A DNA stretch of 16,470 nt from an uncultured Faecalibacterium sp. (GCA_900765105.1 CAAFQM010000238.1:1-16470); one strand, 5' to 3'. Numbered from the stretch's first letter, positions 1 through 7,939 are shown. A program made the numbers and translations. Notes: generated by a model from the sequence alone, not told the origin.

Positions 1-650
1 CGCTTTTTAATGTAACGGAACAGCAGGAGAAAGCCCACGAAGCACCAGATGCTTTCGTACAGAAAGGTGGGGTGCACCGGCAGGTTCGGGTCGATGGTCA
101 CACCGCTCTGGGCCGTGACTGTGCTGCCCATGAGGTACGCCTTGGTGGCTTCGCTGTACATGCCCCACGGCAGGGTGGTGTTGCAGCCAAAGGCCTCCTG
201 ATTGAAAAAGTTGCCCCAGCGGCCGCAGCCCTGCCCCAGCAGAAAACCCATGGCGGTCAGGTCGAACATGGGCAGCACCGGCACGCCCCGCCGTTTGCAG
301 GACAAGCCACCGAACAGAAAGGCGCCGATGATGCCACCGTAGATGGCAAGGCCGCCATCCCGAATGGCGATCATCTCCCAGATGCTTTCATACTTGAACG
401 GTGCCATCGCCACATAATAAGCGCGGGCGCTTGCAATGCCCAACACGATGCCGATGAGGATCACATCCACCATGCTGTCCGGATCCACACCGAACTCGAC
501 GCTGTGGCGGAAGGCGAATACCAGCGCCAGACAGATGCCGAAGGCGATGCACACGCCGTACCAGTAAATGTTGAACCCGCCGATGGAAAAGGCCACGCGG
601 TTGATCTCAAAGCTCAGGCCCAGACCCGGGAATTGTACCAGATTTGTCAT
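1..650 (-). CDS. lgt: Prolipoprotein diacylglyceryl transferase, C-terminus cut by window edge
   Basis: Lgt is an inner-membrane enzyme that moves diacylglycerol from phosphatidylglycerol to the lipobox cysteine of prolipoproteins, the first step of lipoprotein maturation. The reverse strand reads 216 residues before the edge. Visible are an N-terminal hydrophobic segment (about 18-45), the loop RDGGLAIYGGIIGA at 97-110, the family signature GCGRWGNFFNQEAFG at 142-156 with the key arginine at 144, and HPTFLYES near 195. Tyrosine stands where E. coli Lgt has His103; as I recall this is common in Firmicutes. The start ATG at 650 overlaps the stop of the upstream M16 gene (ATGA), which implies translational coupling. 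Lgt proteins are usually about 260-300 residues, so roughly the last quarter is missing. Identification is firm. Confidence 0.95.
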   Translation of the reverse strand, partial: MTNLVQFPGLGLSFEINRVAFSIGGFNIYWYGVCIAFGICLALVFAFRHSVEFGVDPDSMVDVILIGIVLGIASARAYYVAMAPFKYESIWEMIAIRDGGLAIYGGIIGAFLFGGLSCKRRGVPVLPMFDLTAMGFLLGQGCGRWGNFFNQEAFGCNTTLPWGMYSEATKAYLMGSTVTAQSGVTIDPNLPVHPTFLYESIWCFVGFLLLFRYIKK

Positions 651-1957
651 TCTGCTTCCTCCTCATCCCCTGCCAGCGGCGCAGTGCCGTCCGGCTGGAT
701 ATACATGGTGGCCATACGGTCGGTGGAGAGGATCTTCTGCAGAGCGGCGTCTGCATCCTCTGCGGTCAGCCCCGCCAGCATGGAGATCTGCTGCGCCACC
801 GTCTGACCGGAGAGGGCAAAATCTGCCATCTGGCTGGCCGAATCCTCCACATTTTCAAGATTTTCGATCAGCTGACCGTATTTTTCGTTTTTGCACAGGG
901 TAAAGATCTCCCGGTCTACGCCTTCTGCGCGGATGCGGGCGATCTCATCCAGAAGCATCTGCTTCACGGCATCGGGGGCGTCGCTCTCGCCGGTGAACAG
1001 GATGCAGCAGCAGCCGTCCACCCGCAGCACCTCCCCGCCAAAGCCCGGGTTCACAAGGCCTTCGTCGTACAGGCGGCGGTACAGCGGCGACATACCGCCC
1101 ACGATGCAGCTGAGGATCAGGTCATACAGCGCTTCGGTGCGCAGGTCGCCGGCGGGCAGCGGTTCTTCCTTGAAGCCCAGTCCGAAGCAGGGTTTGGACA
1201 CCGGCATGGTCAGGGTCTTGCAGCCGGCGGCCAACGTCATGGGTTCCGGCTTCCACAGGCGCTGCACCGTCTCCGCGCTGCGGGGTTCCATCAGGCCGTG
1301 GCGCTCGCAGGCGGCTAAGATCTGTTCCATGGTGGTGTTGCCGGCAGCGGCCAGCACCATGTTGCCCGGGGCGTAGAACGCCCGGCAGCTGTCGTAGAGC
1401 ATTTCCGGGGTGATCTTCGCAATGCTTTCCACCGTGCCCGCAATGTCGCTACGGATGGGGTGCTCATGGTACAGGCACTCGAACAGGCCGGTGATGAGCC
1501 GCCAGTCCGGGCTGTCATCGTACATTTTGATCTCCTGCCCGATGATTCCCTGCTCCTTGGCAATGGTCTGCTCGGTGAAGTAGGGGTGGGTCACCATGCC
1601 CAGCAGCACATCCAGACTTTCGTCCAGCTGCTGGGTGGCGGTGAACAGGTAGCAGGTGCGGTCAAAGCTGGTGAACGCATTGGCGTTGGCACCGGTCTTG
1701 GCATACTTGGCAAAGGCGTCGCCGTCCTGATCCTCAAACATCTTGTGCTCGAGGAAGTGCGCCACACCGGCGGGCAGGTGCACCTCTTTGCCATCCAGCC
1801 GGAAATCCCGGTCGATGGAGCCGAACTTCGTGGCAAAGATGACGTGGGTGCTGGAATAGCCCGGCATCGGCCGCACGATGACGGTCAGGCCGGAGGGCAG
1901 GGTCTGCCACTGATCGGCCACCGTCTTTTCCAGCAGAGCCTGATTATTCTGCGGCAT
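647..1957 (-). CDS. ymfH: M16 family zinc metallopeptidase, YmfH-like, catalytically intact
   Basis: This is a 436-residue insulinase/pitrilysin-family (M16) protein. The inverted zinc motif is present as HFLEH at residues 67-71, and the downstream EQGIIGQEIKMY at 135-146 supplies the usual third glutamate ligand (probably Glu142). The N-terminal half is the active M16 domain and the C-terminal half the non-catalytic partner fold. It pairs with the next upstream gene, which lacks the motif, as in the Bacillus subtilis YmfF/YmfH pair; that pair has been linked to maturation of the 5-aminopentanol modification on elongation factor P. That link is family knowledge and is not shown here. The start is set by AGGAGG at 1967-1972 with 9 nt spacing. 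The gene overlaps its upstream neighbour by 14 bp and lgt by 4 bp, so all three are likely co-translated. Confidence 0.88.
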   Translation of the reverse strand: MPQNNQALLEKTVADQWQTLPSGLTVIVRPMPGYSSTHVIFATKFGSIDRDFRLDGKEVHLPAGVAHFLEHKMFEDQDGDAFAKYAKTGANANAFTSFDRTCYLFTATQQLDESLDVLLGMVTHPYFTEQTIAKEQGIIGQEIKMYDDSPDWRLITGLFECLYHEHPIRSDIAGTVESIAKITPEMLYDSCRAFYAPGNMVLAAAGNTTMEQILAACERHGLMEPRSAETVQRLWKPEPMTLAAGCKTLTMPVSKPCFGLGFKEEPLPAGDLRTEALYDLILSCIVGGMSPLYRRLYDEGLVNPGFGGEVLRVDGCCCILFTGESDAPDAVKQMLLDEIARIRAEGVDREIFTLCKNEKYGQLIENLENVEDSASQMADFALSGQTVAQQISMLAGLTAEDADAALQKILSTDRMATMYIQPDGTAPLAGDEEEAE

Positions 1958-3242
1958 GGGCAGTTTCCTCCTTTGTAAGCAGATAGCTGACCGAGAGGGT
2001 CAGGCTGCGCAGGATGCTGCGCACATCGTCCTTGGTCACAGCCTGCAGGGCGGCGCGGGCAGCGGCAGGGGTCTGCACCTTTGCCGGATCGCCGCCGCTG
2101 CGCAGCACCTCGATGTAATACCACGTCTCGATGCCGCCAAGGGTGTCCTCCACTCCCTGCATCCCGCTCAGCAGACCGCGGCGGCAGTCCTCGAACTCTT
2201 CGTCGGTAATGGGGCCGTCGCACAGGTCGGCCAGCTCTTTCAGGATGGCTTTTTCGGCGCGGGCGGCGTCGGCGTGCTCCACACCGCTGTTCACGGCCAT
2301 GCTGCCGGTAAAGCTCTGGAAGGAGGACGAGCAGTAGTAGCACAGGTGGTCCCGCTCCCGGACGTTCAGGAACAGGCGGCTGGTCACACTGCCGCCGTAC
2401 AGCGCCATGGCAAGGCGCACAGCCGCCAACTGTTCGGTGCGCATCGGTTCGCCCAATGTGAACAACATGCACAGCTTTGCCTGCACCATGTCGTAAGTCT
2501 CGGTTTTATGCAGCGGTTCCCGCCGGGGCATGACGATGTTCTCGGCCAGTGGCAGCGGTGCGCGGTCGATGGCGGCCAGCTCTGCCAGCAGGGCATCCCT
2601 GACGGCAGCGGTCTGCGCCGTGTCGCAGCCCAGCACGATGAGTTCGATGTTTGCAGTGCGCAGCATTTCGCGGTAGGCCTCGGTCAGCATGGCCGGGGTC
2701 AGGCCGTCCACCTCTTCCAGATAGCCCTCCTGCCGCACGCCCGCCGGACTGTCGCCGAAAAACTCCCGGTTGGCCTGATGCAGACAGTAGATGCGCTTGT
2801 CGTTGATCTCGTCCTCAAGGCCTTTTTTCAGCATCTGCTTTTCGATGCTCACGGCCTGCGGGTCGAACACGCCGTCCACCAGATAGGGGTGGAACGCCGT
2901 GCCCAGCGCGATGGCGGCGTATTCGCGGGTCAGCGCTTCGCCTTCCAGCGCAAACTTGTCCTTGATGCCGGTGACGCTGACACAGAGGTTGTGGCTGCAG
3001 CCCATGGGGCGGGCATCCACGGTCAGGTCGGCGCCGTAAAGCTTTGCCAGCTTTTTGGTCAGGCGGGTCATGTCCGGACAGTCGGCGTAGCCGCGCTCCA
3101 TCACCAGCGGCAGCAGTGCGTGCGCCGTTGCCGTCTCACGCTTTGCCGGAAAGGCAAAGTGGATGCTGATGCGGCAGCGGTTGAATTTTTCTGCCGGGTC
3201 GCAGGAAAGATGCACGCCCGGCGCAATGAGAGTACGTTCCAA
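1944..3242 (-). CDS. ymfF: M16 family protein without zinc motif, YmfF-like; TTG start
   Basis: The 432-residue protein has the M16 two-domain layout but no HxxEH. Where the motif should lie (about residues 41-55) the sequence reads HALLPLVMERGYADC, so zinc binding is not expected. It probably forms a heterodimer with the intact M16 protein encoded next, as in bacterial M16B pairs with one active and one inactive chain. The initiation codon is TTG at 3242-3240, supported by GGAGG (complement of 3250-3254) with 7 nt spacing; no in-frame ATG lies near it. It follows the VanY-type gene by 35 bp and overlaps the next M16 gene by 14 bp, with that gene's ribosome site inside this reading frame. Family assignment is good; the YmfF name and EF-P role are inferred from gene order. 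Confidence 0.83.
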   Translation of the reverse strand: MERTLIAPGVHLSCDPAEKFNRCRISIHFAFPAKRETATAHALLPLVMERGYADCPDMTRLTKKLAKLYGADLTVDARPMGCSHNLCVSVTGIKDKFALEGEALTREYAAIALGTAFHPYLVDGVFDPQAVSIEKQMLKKGLEDEINDKRIYCLHQANREFFGDSPAGVRQEGYLEEVDGLTPAMLTEAYREMLRTANIELIVLGCDTAQTAAVRDALLAELAAIDRAPLPLAENIVMPRREPLHKTETYDMVQAKLCMLFTLGEPMRTEQLAAVRLAMALYGGSVTSRLFLNVRERDHLCYYCSSSFQSFTGSMAVNSGVEHADAARAEKAILKELADLCDGPITDEEFEDCRRGLLSGMQGVEDTLGGIETWYYIEVLRSGGDPAKVQTPAAARAALQAVTKDDVRSILRSLTLSVSYLLTKEETAHAAE

Positions 3243-3277
3243 TTGTGTTCCTCCACCCTGTGTCTGCAGGGAGTTTT

Positions 3278-4105
3278 TTAGTTTGATGCCTTCTGTACGG
3301 CAAGAAATTCCTCAAGGCTCAGCCCGCTGGCGCGGATGGCAAGAGCGTTTTCCACACCCACGTACCGCCAGTGCCACGGCTCGAACACCACACCGGTAGC
3401 GGCCTGCCGGTCCTTCGGATAGCGCAGGATAAAGCCGTACTCGGCGGCATAGGCCGAGAGCCACTCGTAGGCCCGTGTCCCGGCAAAGCCGGTGTCCAGC
3501 GTGGTATAGTCCCCGCTGAGGATATCCGCCGCATAGCCGGTGCCGTGCTCGTTGCTGCCTGCCCCCGGCTGGATGGCGGAAGCAAGGCTGGCTGCGGTCT
3601 CTTCCGCTTTGCCTTTTTCCAGATAGACCTGTTTCCGGGTCTCATAAACGGCGTTGCGGGCATCTGCGTCCAGATAACCGGCGTTCAGCACCAGCTGCAC
3701 CCCGTCGGCCTGCGCGGCTGCCGCCATGCTGCGGTAAGCCTGCGCCGCTTCCGTTTCCAGCCGGATGCTGCTGTTGTCATCGGCCAGCTCCAGCTCCGGG
3801 GACGGTTCCTCGGGATAGGGCAGGTTTGCGTTGACCAGCACCAGCCGTTCATCTGCCGGGTTGAAAGTGTAGGCCGTGCCGTCGTATTCGGCGGCTTCAA
3901 ATGCCTTCGGCCCGGCCAGCAGGGCGTTGACCTTCGGCAGCAGCCAGAGGATGCCCTTTGCCATCAGGGCGACCAGCGCCGCGCAGACAAGGATCAGGAT
4001 CGACCAGTTGCGGATCAGGCGCAGGCGTCTGCGGCGTTTGCGCTGGGCGCGGGTCAGGCGCGGCGCATTGGGGCGCAGTTCGGGGCGTTTGGACGGTTGT
4101 TCCAT
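3278..4105 (-). CDS. Membrane-anchored D-alanyl-D-alanine carboxypeptidase, VanY/M15B type
   Basis: The 275-residue protein has a very basic N-terminus (about 12-32, rich in Arg/Lys), one membrane segment at about 33-57, and an outside M15B peptidase domain. The zinc-site motif SNEHGTGYAAD at 184-194 gives His187 and Asp194, and EPWHWRYVG at 242-250 gives catalytic Glu242 and third ligand His245, all in the family order. Such enzymes remove the terminal D-Ala from peptidoglycan stem peptides. The usual SGYRS motif is replaced by NAGYLDADAR near 141-150. The start ATG lies 13 nt after AGGAG (complement of 4119-4123), a slightly long gap. It is first in a probable operon with the two M16 genes and lgt, driven by the promoter at 4168-4196. 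VanY here means the fold and does not imply vancomycin resistance. Confidence 0.87.
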   Translation of the reverse strand: MEQPSKRPELRPNAPRLTRAQRKRRRRLRLIRNWSILILVCAALVALMAKGILWLLPKVNALLAGPKAFEAAEYDGTAYTFNPADERLVLVNANLPYPEEPSPELELADDNSSIRLETEAAQAYRSMAAAAQADGVQLVLNAGYLDADARNAVYETRKQVYLEKGKAEETAASLASAIQPGAGSNEHGTGYAADILSGDYTTLDTGFAGTRAYEWLSAYAAEYGFILRYPKDRQAATGVVFEPWHWRYVGVENALAIRASGLSLEEFLAVQKASN

Positions 4106-4167
4106 AGGCGCGTTGCAGCTCCTTTCGGGTGATTTGCAGCGCGCTGCGCCGCACAGATACAGTTTTT

Positions 4168-4196
4168 ATTATACACCCCTTTGCAATTTGTGTAAA
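4168..4196 (-). promoter_or_regulatory. Sigma-A promoter of the vanY-ymfF-ymfH-lgt operon
   Basis: On the reverse strand the -35 box is TTTACA (4196-4191) and the -10 box TATAAT (4173-4168), 17 bp apart. Transcription would start near 4161, giving a leader of about 55 nt. No other good promoter was found in the gaps down to lgt. Confidence 0.75.
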
Positions 4197-4232
4197 CGCC
4201 GGAAGTGTAAAATAAGTATGACCGTCCTCGTC

Positions 4233-4382
4233 AGCGGCCTTGCCCTCTCCGTCCGCTCACGCTGTTCGCGTCCACCTCTCCCAAAGTGAGAGGCCTTGGC
4301 AGAACCAGAAAGTTTTTCTCTTCGCCAGAGGCTCGCCCTTTGGGAGAGCTGTCGCGTAAGCGACTGAGAGGGCGAGGCCGTT
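4233..4382. repeat. 150 bp MITE-like palindromic element
   Basis: The ends form an imperfect terminal inverted repeat of 17 bp with 15 matches (4233-4249 against 4366-4382; core GGCCT-Y-GCCCTCTC). Inside, CTCTCCCAAAG at 4276-4286 is the exact reverse complement of 4338-4348, and GTCGC-GTAA-GCGAC at 4351-4364 is a small perfect hairpin. There is no open frame and no clear target-site duplication. I recall similar modules as frequent dispersed repeats in gut Clostridia, but copy number cannot be judged from one window. It lies against the lysC terminator and upstream of the vanY-type promoter. Confidence 0.68.
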
Positions 4383-4383
4383 A

Positions 4384-4426
4384 ACAAAAAGAGCGCTGTA
4401 CAGCTTCAAAAGAAACTGTACAGCGC
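4384..4426 (-). terminator. Rho-independent terminator after lysC
   Basis: On the reverse strand a perfect 11 bp stem GCGCTGTACAG / CTGTACAGCGC (4426-4416 with 4403-4393) and a 12 nt loop are followed by TCTTTTTG. It begins 22 bp after the lysC stop and ends the ACT-hom-thrB-lysC transcript. Confidence 0.88.
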
Positions 4427-4447
4427 ACAAAATTCATTTTTTACAAA

Positions 4448-4909
4448 TCAATCAAACAGCATATCGTGGATGGCGGAAACAGCCTTGTCGGCGTCGTCAC
4501 GGTTGATGATGCAGGAGATCTTGATCTCGCTGGTGGAGATCATCTTGATGTTGATGTTGTTGTTGGACAGTGCTTCGAACATCTTGGAAGCAACGCCGCT
4601 GTGGCTCTGCATACCGGCACCCACGATGGAGACCTTGGCGCAGGTGGTGTCCGCGCTCACATCGTTGAAGTGGGCGCTGTCCTTCAGCACGCGCATTGCG
4701 AGATCTGCTTCGCCCTCAGAGCAGGTAAAGCTGATGTCCTTCTTGCCGTCGCGGCCGGTGGACTGCAGGATGATGTCCACGTTGATGTTCTTCTGGGCCA
4801 GCAGGCCGAAGATCTTGAAGCTCATGCCCGGCTCATCGGGAACGTTCAGAATCGTGATAACAGCAACATCGGTGTCCTTTGCGACGCCCTTGATCAGCAT
4901 ACCTTCCAT
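4448..4909 (-). CDS. Possible internal translation product of lysC (beta-type ACT-only subunit)
   Basis: Within lysC, AAGGAGG (complement of 4921-4927) stands 11 nt before an in-frame ATG at codon 247 (4909-4907). Translation from there gives 153 residues holding only the two ACT domains. B. subtilis aspartokinase II is known to make a beta subunit of about 163 residues from an in-frame start at nearly the same codon, so an alpha2beta2 enzyme is plausible. Lys-Glu codons encode the AAGGAGG, so chance is possible. A second ATG three codons on (codon 250) is less well placed. Confidence 0.5.
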   Translation of the reverse strand: MEGMLIKGVAKDTDVAVITILNVPDEPGMSFKIFGLLAQKNINVDIILQSTGRDGKKDISFTCSEGEADLAMRVLKDSAHFNDVSADTTCAKVSIVGAGMQSHSGVASKMFEALSNNNINIKMISTSEIKISCIINRDDADKAVSAIHDMLFD

Positions 4910-5647
4910 GTCTTTCGTAACCTCCTTGACCACCGTACCGGGGACGGGATTCAGGCTGGAGAGCACCTCCAGCTCCACGTTATACTTCTTTGCCAGCTCA
5001 ACGCTGCGGTTGTTCAGCACCTGTGCGCCCAGAGATGCCAGCTCCAGCATCTCGTCGAAGGTGATCTCCTCCAGCTTGCGGGTGTTGCGCACCTTGCGGG
5101 GGTCGGCGGTGTAAACGCCTTCCACATCGGTAAAGATCTGGCAGCGGTCTGCGTGCAGGGCTGCTGCAATGGCAACGGCACTGGTGTCGGAGCCGCCGCG
5201 GCCCAGGGTGGTGATGTCATCCAGCTTGTTCAGGCCCTGGAAGCCCGCCACCACCACCACGCGGTTGCGCTCCAGCTCGGATGAGATGCGCTCGGTCTCC
5301 AGACGGCTGATGCGTGCCTTGGTGTAGGCGCGGTCGGTGCGGAAGCCCGCCTGCCAGCCGGTCAGGCTGATGGCATGGCAGCCCAGCTCGTTCAGCGCCA
5401 TGGCCAGCAGCGAAATGCTGATCTGCTCGCCGGTGGCCAGCAGCATATCCATCTCACGCGCCGAGGGGTTGTGGGTGATCTCCCCGGCCTTGGCGATCAG
5501 GTCATCGGTGGTGTCGCCCTGCGCGGACCCCACCACAACTACATCATTGCCCGCATTGTGGGTGTTTGCCACGATGCGCGCCACGTTGAAGATACGGTCA
5601 CGGTCCTTCACCGAAGAACCGCCGAACTTCTGTACGATCAACGCCAT
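4448..5647 (-). CDS. lysC: Aspartate kinase with two C-terminal ACT domains
   Basis: This 399-residue enzyme phosphorylates aspartate, the first step to lysine, threonine and methionine. It shows KFGGSSV at 7-13 (ATP/aspartate site), TTLGRGGSDTSA at 146-157 and FTDVEGVYTADPR at 172-184. Tandem ACT domains occupy about 262-335 and 337-399 (with STSEIKIS near 371-378), which usually bind feedback inhibitors. Length and layout match the B. subtilis LysC class. It is the last gene of the hom-thrB-lysC set, 83 bp after thrB, and is followed by a strong terminator. An in-frame AAGGAGG and ATG inside the gene could make a separate ACT-only chain (own entry). Which amino acid inhibits it cannot be read here. 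Confidence 0.96.
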   Translation of the reverse strand: MALIVQKFGGSSVKDRDRIFNVARIVANTHNAGNDVVVVGSAQGDTTDDLIAKAGEITHNPSAREMDMLLATGEQISISLLAMALNELGCHAISLTGWQAGFRTDRAYTKARISRLETERISSELERNRVVVVAGFQGLNKLDDITTLGRGGSDTSAVAIAAALHADRCQIFTDVEGVYTADPRKVRNTRKLEEITFDEMLELASLGAQVLNNRSVELAKKYNVELEVLSSLNPVPGTVVKEVTKDMEGMLIKGVAKDTDVAVITILNVPDEPGMSFKIFGLLAQKNINVDIILQSTGRDGKKDISFTCSEGEADLAMRVLKDSAHFNDVSADTTCAKVSIVGAGMQSHSGVASKMFEALSNNNINIKMISTSEIKISCIINRDDADKAVSAIHDMLFD

Positions 5648-5730
5648 ATCTTGTCACTCTCCTCTTTTTCTCCCTCAGTGTGAGGGGGTACACCGGGCGG
5701 AAGCGGCATTGCACTTCCCTCTCCCATTTA
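5648..5730 (-). other. thrB-lysC gap with a small hairpin
   Basis: The 83 bp gap contains CCCTCA-CAC-TGAGGG on the reverse strand (5686-5672), followed by AGAAAAAG and then the lysC ribosome site GAGGAG. The stem is only 6 bp and no U-run follows, so it is unlikely to terminate. It could separate or process the lysC message. Confidence 0.35.
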
Positions 5731-6636
5731 TCATTCCACGGTTGCGCCGGTGTTATCGGCATCCAGTCGCAGCAGTGTAAATGCTTCACATCCGTCCAGA
5801 CCTTCCAGCAGTTCCAGACCCTTTTCCAGCTTGGAATAGAACTTTTCGGCGTCGGCCTTTTCCGCCACCGCCATCACGGTGCTGCCCGCACCGGATACAT
5901 ACACGGCCTTTGCGCCGCACAGGCGCGCCATGTCGAACACTTCCTTGGAGCCGGGCATCAGCGGCATACGGTAGGGCTGGTGCAGCTTATCCTCGGTGGC
6001 AATAGCCAGCAGGTCGTGGCGGCCTTCGCAGAAGGCTGCCGGGATCAGCGCCGCACGGGACAGGTTGTACACCGCATCCTTGTGGGACACTTCCTTCGGC
6101 AGAGCCGCGCGGGCGGCTTCGGTCAGCAGCTTGTAATCCGGCACGATGGCGGCAAAGCAGAGGGATTCGTCCACATTCCGCTTGACCGAGTAGACCTTGC
6201 CTTCCTCGAATACACTGCTGGTCAGACCGCCCAGCAGCGCCGGTGCCACGTTGTCCGGGTGGCCCTCGATAGAAGTAGCCAGCGTAAGCAGTTCCTGCGT
6301 GTTGAGCACATCGCCCAGCATCCGGTTTGCGCCCAGCAGGCCCGCGATGATGCAGGCCGACGAAGAGCCGAGACCCCGCGCCATGGGGATGGGGTTGGTC
6401 TGAGTGATCTTGAGTGGCGGGATCTGCTTGCCCACCTTCTCGAACAGGCCCTTTGCCGAGCGGTAGATCAGGTTGGACTCCCCGCGGGGGATGCGGGTCC
6501 CGTCTGCCGAGGAGATGTCCAGCACTTCGCTCTCTTCAAAGGTAGCCGTATTGTACAGCGTCACCGCCAGACCCAGCGCATCGAAGCCGGAGCCGATGTT
6601 CGCGCTGGTCGCGGGGACAGAAACTTTGATCTTCAT
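5731..6636 (-). CDS. thrB: Homoserine kinase, GHMP family
   Basis: The 301-residue enzyme converts homoserine to O-phosphohomoserine with ATP, the penultimate step of threonine synthesis. It has the N-terminal motif PATSANIGSGFDALG at 8-22, the GHMP ATP loop PMARGLGSSSA at 84-94, the conserved EGHPDNVAPALLGG at 124-137 and the C-terminal motif VSGAGSTVMA at 247-256. Length is normal. It lies 29 bp after hom and 83 bp before lysC, all on one strand. The ribosome site is GGAAAGG about 10 nt before the ATG. Threonine synthase, which would complete the branch, is not in the window. Confidence 0.96.
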   Translation of the reverse strand: MKIKVSVPATSANIGSGFDALGLAVTLYNTATFEESEVLDISSADGTRIPRGESNLIYRSAKGLFEKVGKQIPPLKITQTNPIPMARGLGSSSACIIAGLLGANRMLGDVLNTQELLTLATSIEGHPDNVAPALLGGLTSSVFEEGKVYSVKRNVDESLCFAAIVPDYKLLTEAARAALPKEVSHKDAVYNLSRAALIPAAFCEGRHDLLAIATEDKLHQPYRMPLMPGSKEVFDMARLCGAKAVYVSGAGSTVMAVAEKADAEKFYSKLEKGLELLEGLDGCEAFTLLRLDADNTGATVE

Positions 6637-6665
6637 AGCCGCCGCACCTTTCCTTTTTTCCGTTC

Positions 6666-7901
6666 TCAGTTTTCTTCCGGCAGGCGCTTGAGCACCAGCT
6701 TCACGCTGCCGCCCACGGCCTCCACCTTGCGGGCTGCCTCGGAAAGCGCTTTTTCGTCGGCGCGCTCCACAAAGTAAGCACAGCCGTCGTAGCGCTCATC
6801 CACCACCTTGCCGTAACCGTAGATGGCTTCCACCACTGCCGGGGCAATGCCTGCCACACGCACATAATATGCGGCGGGGGTCGGGTCGGTGAGCATGCCG
6901 TCCACCGGCTCGGCGGGCTGCCAGAACAGGCTGTCGTGCACCTTGGAGCCATGCTTCAGGGCGTCCACCACGTCGGCCACCACGGCGCTGGCGGTGGGCA
7001 GTTTGCCCGCACCCTTGCCATAGAACACCACGTCGCCCAGCATATCGCCCTTGACCAGCACCGCGTTGAACACGTCGTCCACGCTGGCCAGCTGGTTGGC
7101 CTTGGGCACAAGGCACGGCTCCACGCCGGCGGCCACGCTGCCATTGTTGCCGCGCTTCATCCATGCGATGAGCTTGATGACGCAGCCCAGCTTTTCGGCC
7201 GCTTCCACATCGGCGGTGGTGATATCCCGGATGCCCCGGGTGGGAATGTTCTGGGGATAGATCTGGTGGCCGCAGACCAGCGAGGACAGGATGGCGATCT
7301 TGCGGCAGGCGTCGCGGCCGTCCACATCGTCGCTGGGGTCCTTCGTCTCGGCGTAGCCCAGCTCCTGCGCGATGTGCAGCGCATCCTCAAAGTCAAGACC
7401 CTCCCGCACCATCTTGGTGAGCATGAAGTTGGTGGTGCCGTTTACGATGCCCTCCACCTCGGTGATGACGTTGGCGGCCAGACACTGGTGCATCGGGGTA
7501 ATGATGGGGGTGCCACCGCCCACGGATGCCTCGAACAGGAATGCACAGTCGTGCTCTTTGGCCAGAGCCAGCAGTTCGGCACCGTAGGTGGCCACCATCT
7601 CCTTGTTGGAGGTGCACACGCTGCGGCCGCTCTCGAGACAGGCTTTTACATACGGGTAAGCAAAGCGGGTGCCGCCGATGGTCTCCACCACGACCCGGAC
7701 CTCCGGGTCCTGCAGGATGACGTCGATGCTCTTAACGAACAGATGGGCCGCAGGATGGTTTGAAAAATCCTTCGGGTCCAGGATATACTTGACTTCCACC
7801 GGCTCGCCTGCACGGCGGGAGACACCCGCAGCGTTGCGGCACAGCACTTCGTAGACACCGCTGCCCACCGTGCCAAAGCCTAGAATTGCAATTTTAGCCA
7901 T
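6666..7901 (-). CDS. hom: Homoserine dehydrogenase with C-terminal ACT-like domain
   Basis: The 411-residue enzyme reduces aspartate semialdehyde to homoserine with NAD(P)H, leading to threonine and methionine. The Rossmann motif is GFGTVGSG at 8-15; SNKEMVA at 98-104, VNGTTNFML at 153-161, DVDGRDACRKIAIL at 192-205 (catalytic Asp/Lys region) and FYGKGAGKLPTASAV at 293-307 follow in family order. Residues from about 344 form an ACT-like regulatory tail ending EEN. The start ATG is preceded by AGGGAG at a normal distance. It is second in the operon, 38 bp after the ACT-only gene. Confidence 0.96.
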   Translation of the reverse strand: MAKIAILGFGTVGSGVYEVLCRNAAGVSRRAGEPVEVKYILDPKDFSNHPAAHLFVKSIDVILQDPEVRVVVETIGGTRFAYPYVKACLESGRSVCTSNKEMVATYGAELLALAKEHDCAFLFEASVGGGTPIITPMHQCLAANVITEVEGIVNGTTNFMLTKMVREGLDFEDALHIAQELGYAETKDPSDDVDGRDACRKIAILSSLVCGHQIYPQNIPTRGIRDITTADVEAAEKLGCVIKLIAWMKRGNNGSVAAGVEPCLVPKANQLASVDDVFNAVLVKGDMLGDVVFYGKGAGKLPTASAVVADVVDALKHGSKVHDSLFWQPAEPVDGMLTDPTPAAYYVRVAGIAPAVVEAIYGYGKVVDERYDGCAYFVERADEKALSEAARKVEAVGGSVKLVLKRLPEEN

Positions 7902-7939
7902 TATATCGTTCTCTCCCTTGTTTCCTGTTTCTGCGCGGA

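Larger units (their letters stand above)
4106..4447. other. Intergenic region between the vanY-type gene and lysC
   Basis: No gene is supported in these 342 bases. From left to right the region holds the leader of the VanY-type gene (with a perfect 12 bp palindrome GCAGCGCGCTGC at 4136-4147), its promoter, a 150 bp palindromic MITE-like element and the lysC terminator. Short open frames on both strands lack ribosome sites. Confidence 0.8.

Noticed and set aside
1956..3281. 441-codon forward frame opposite the ymfF-like gene
   Set aside because: No ribosome site and low-complexity composition; the reverse frame is a clear M16 protein overlapping its neighbours in operon fashion.
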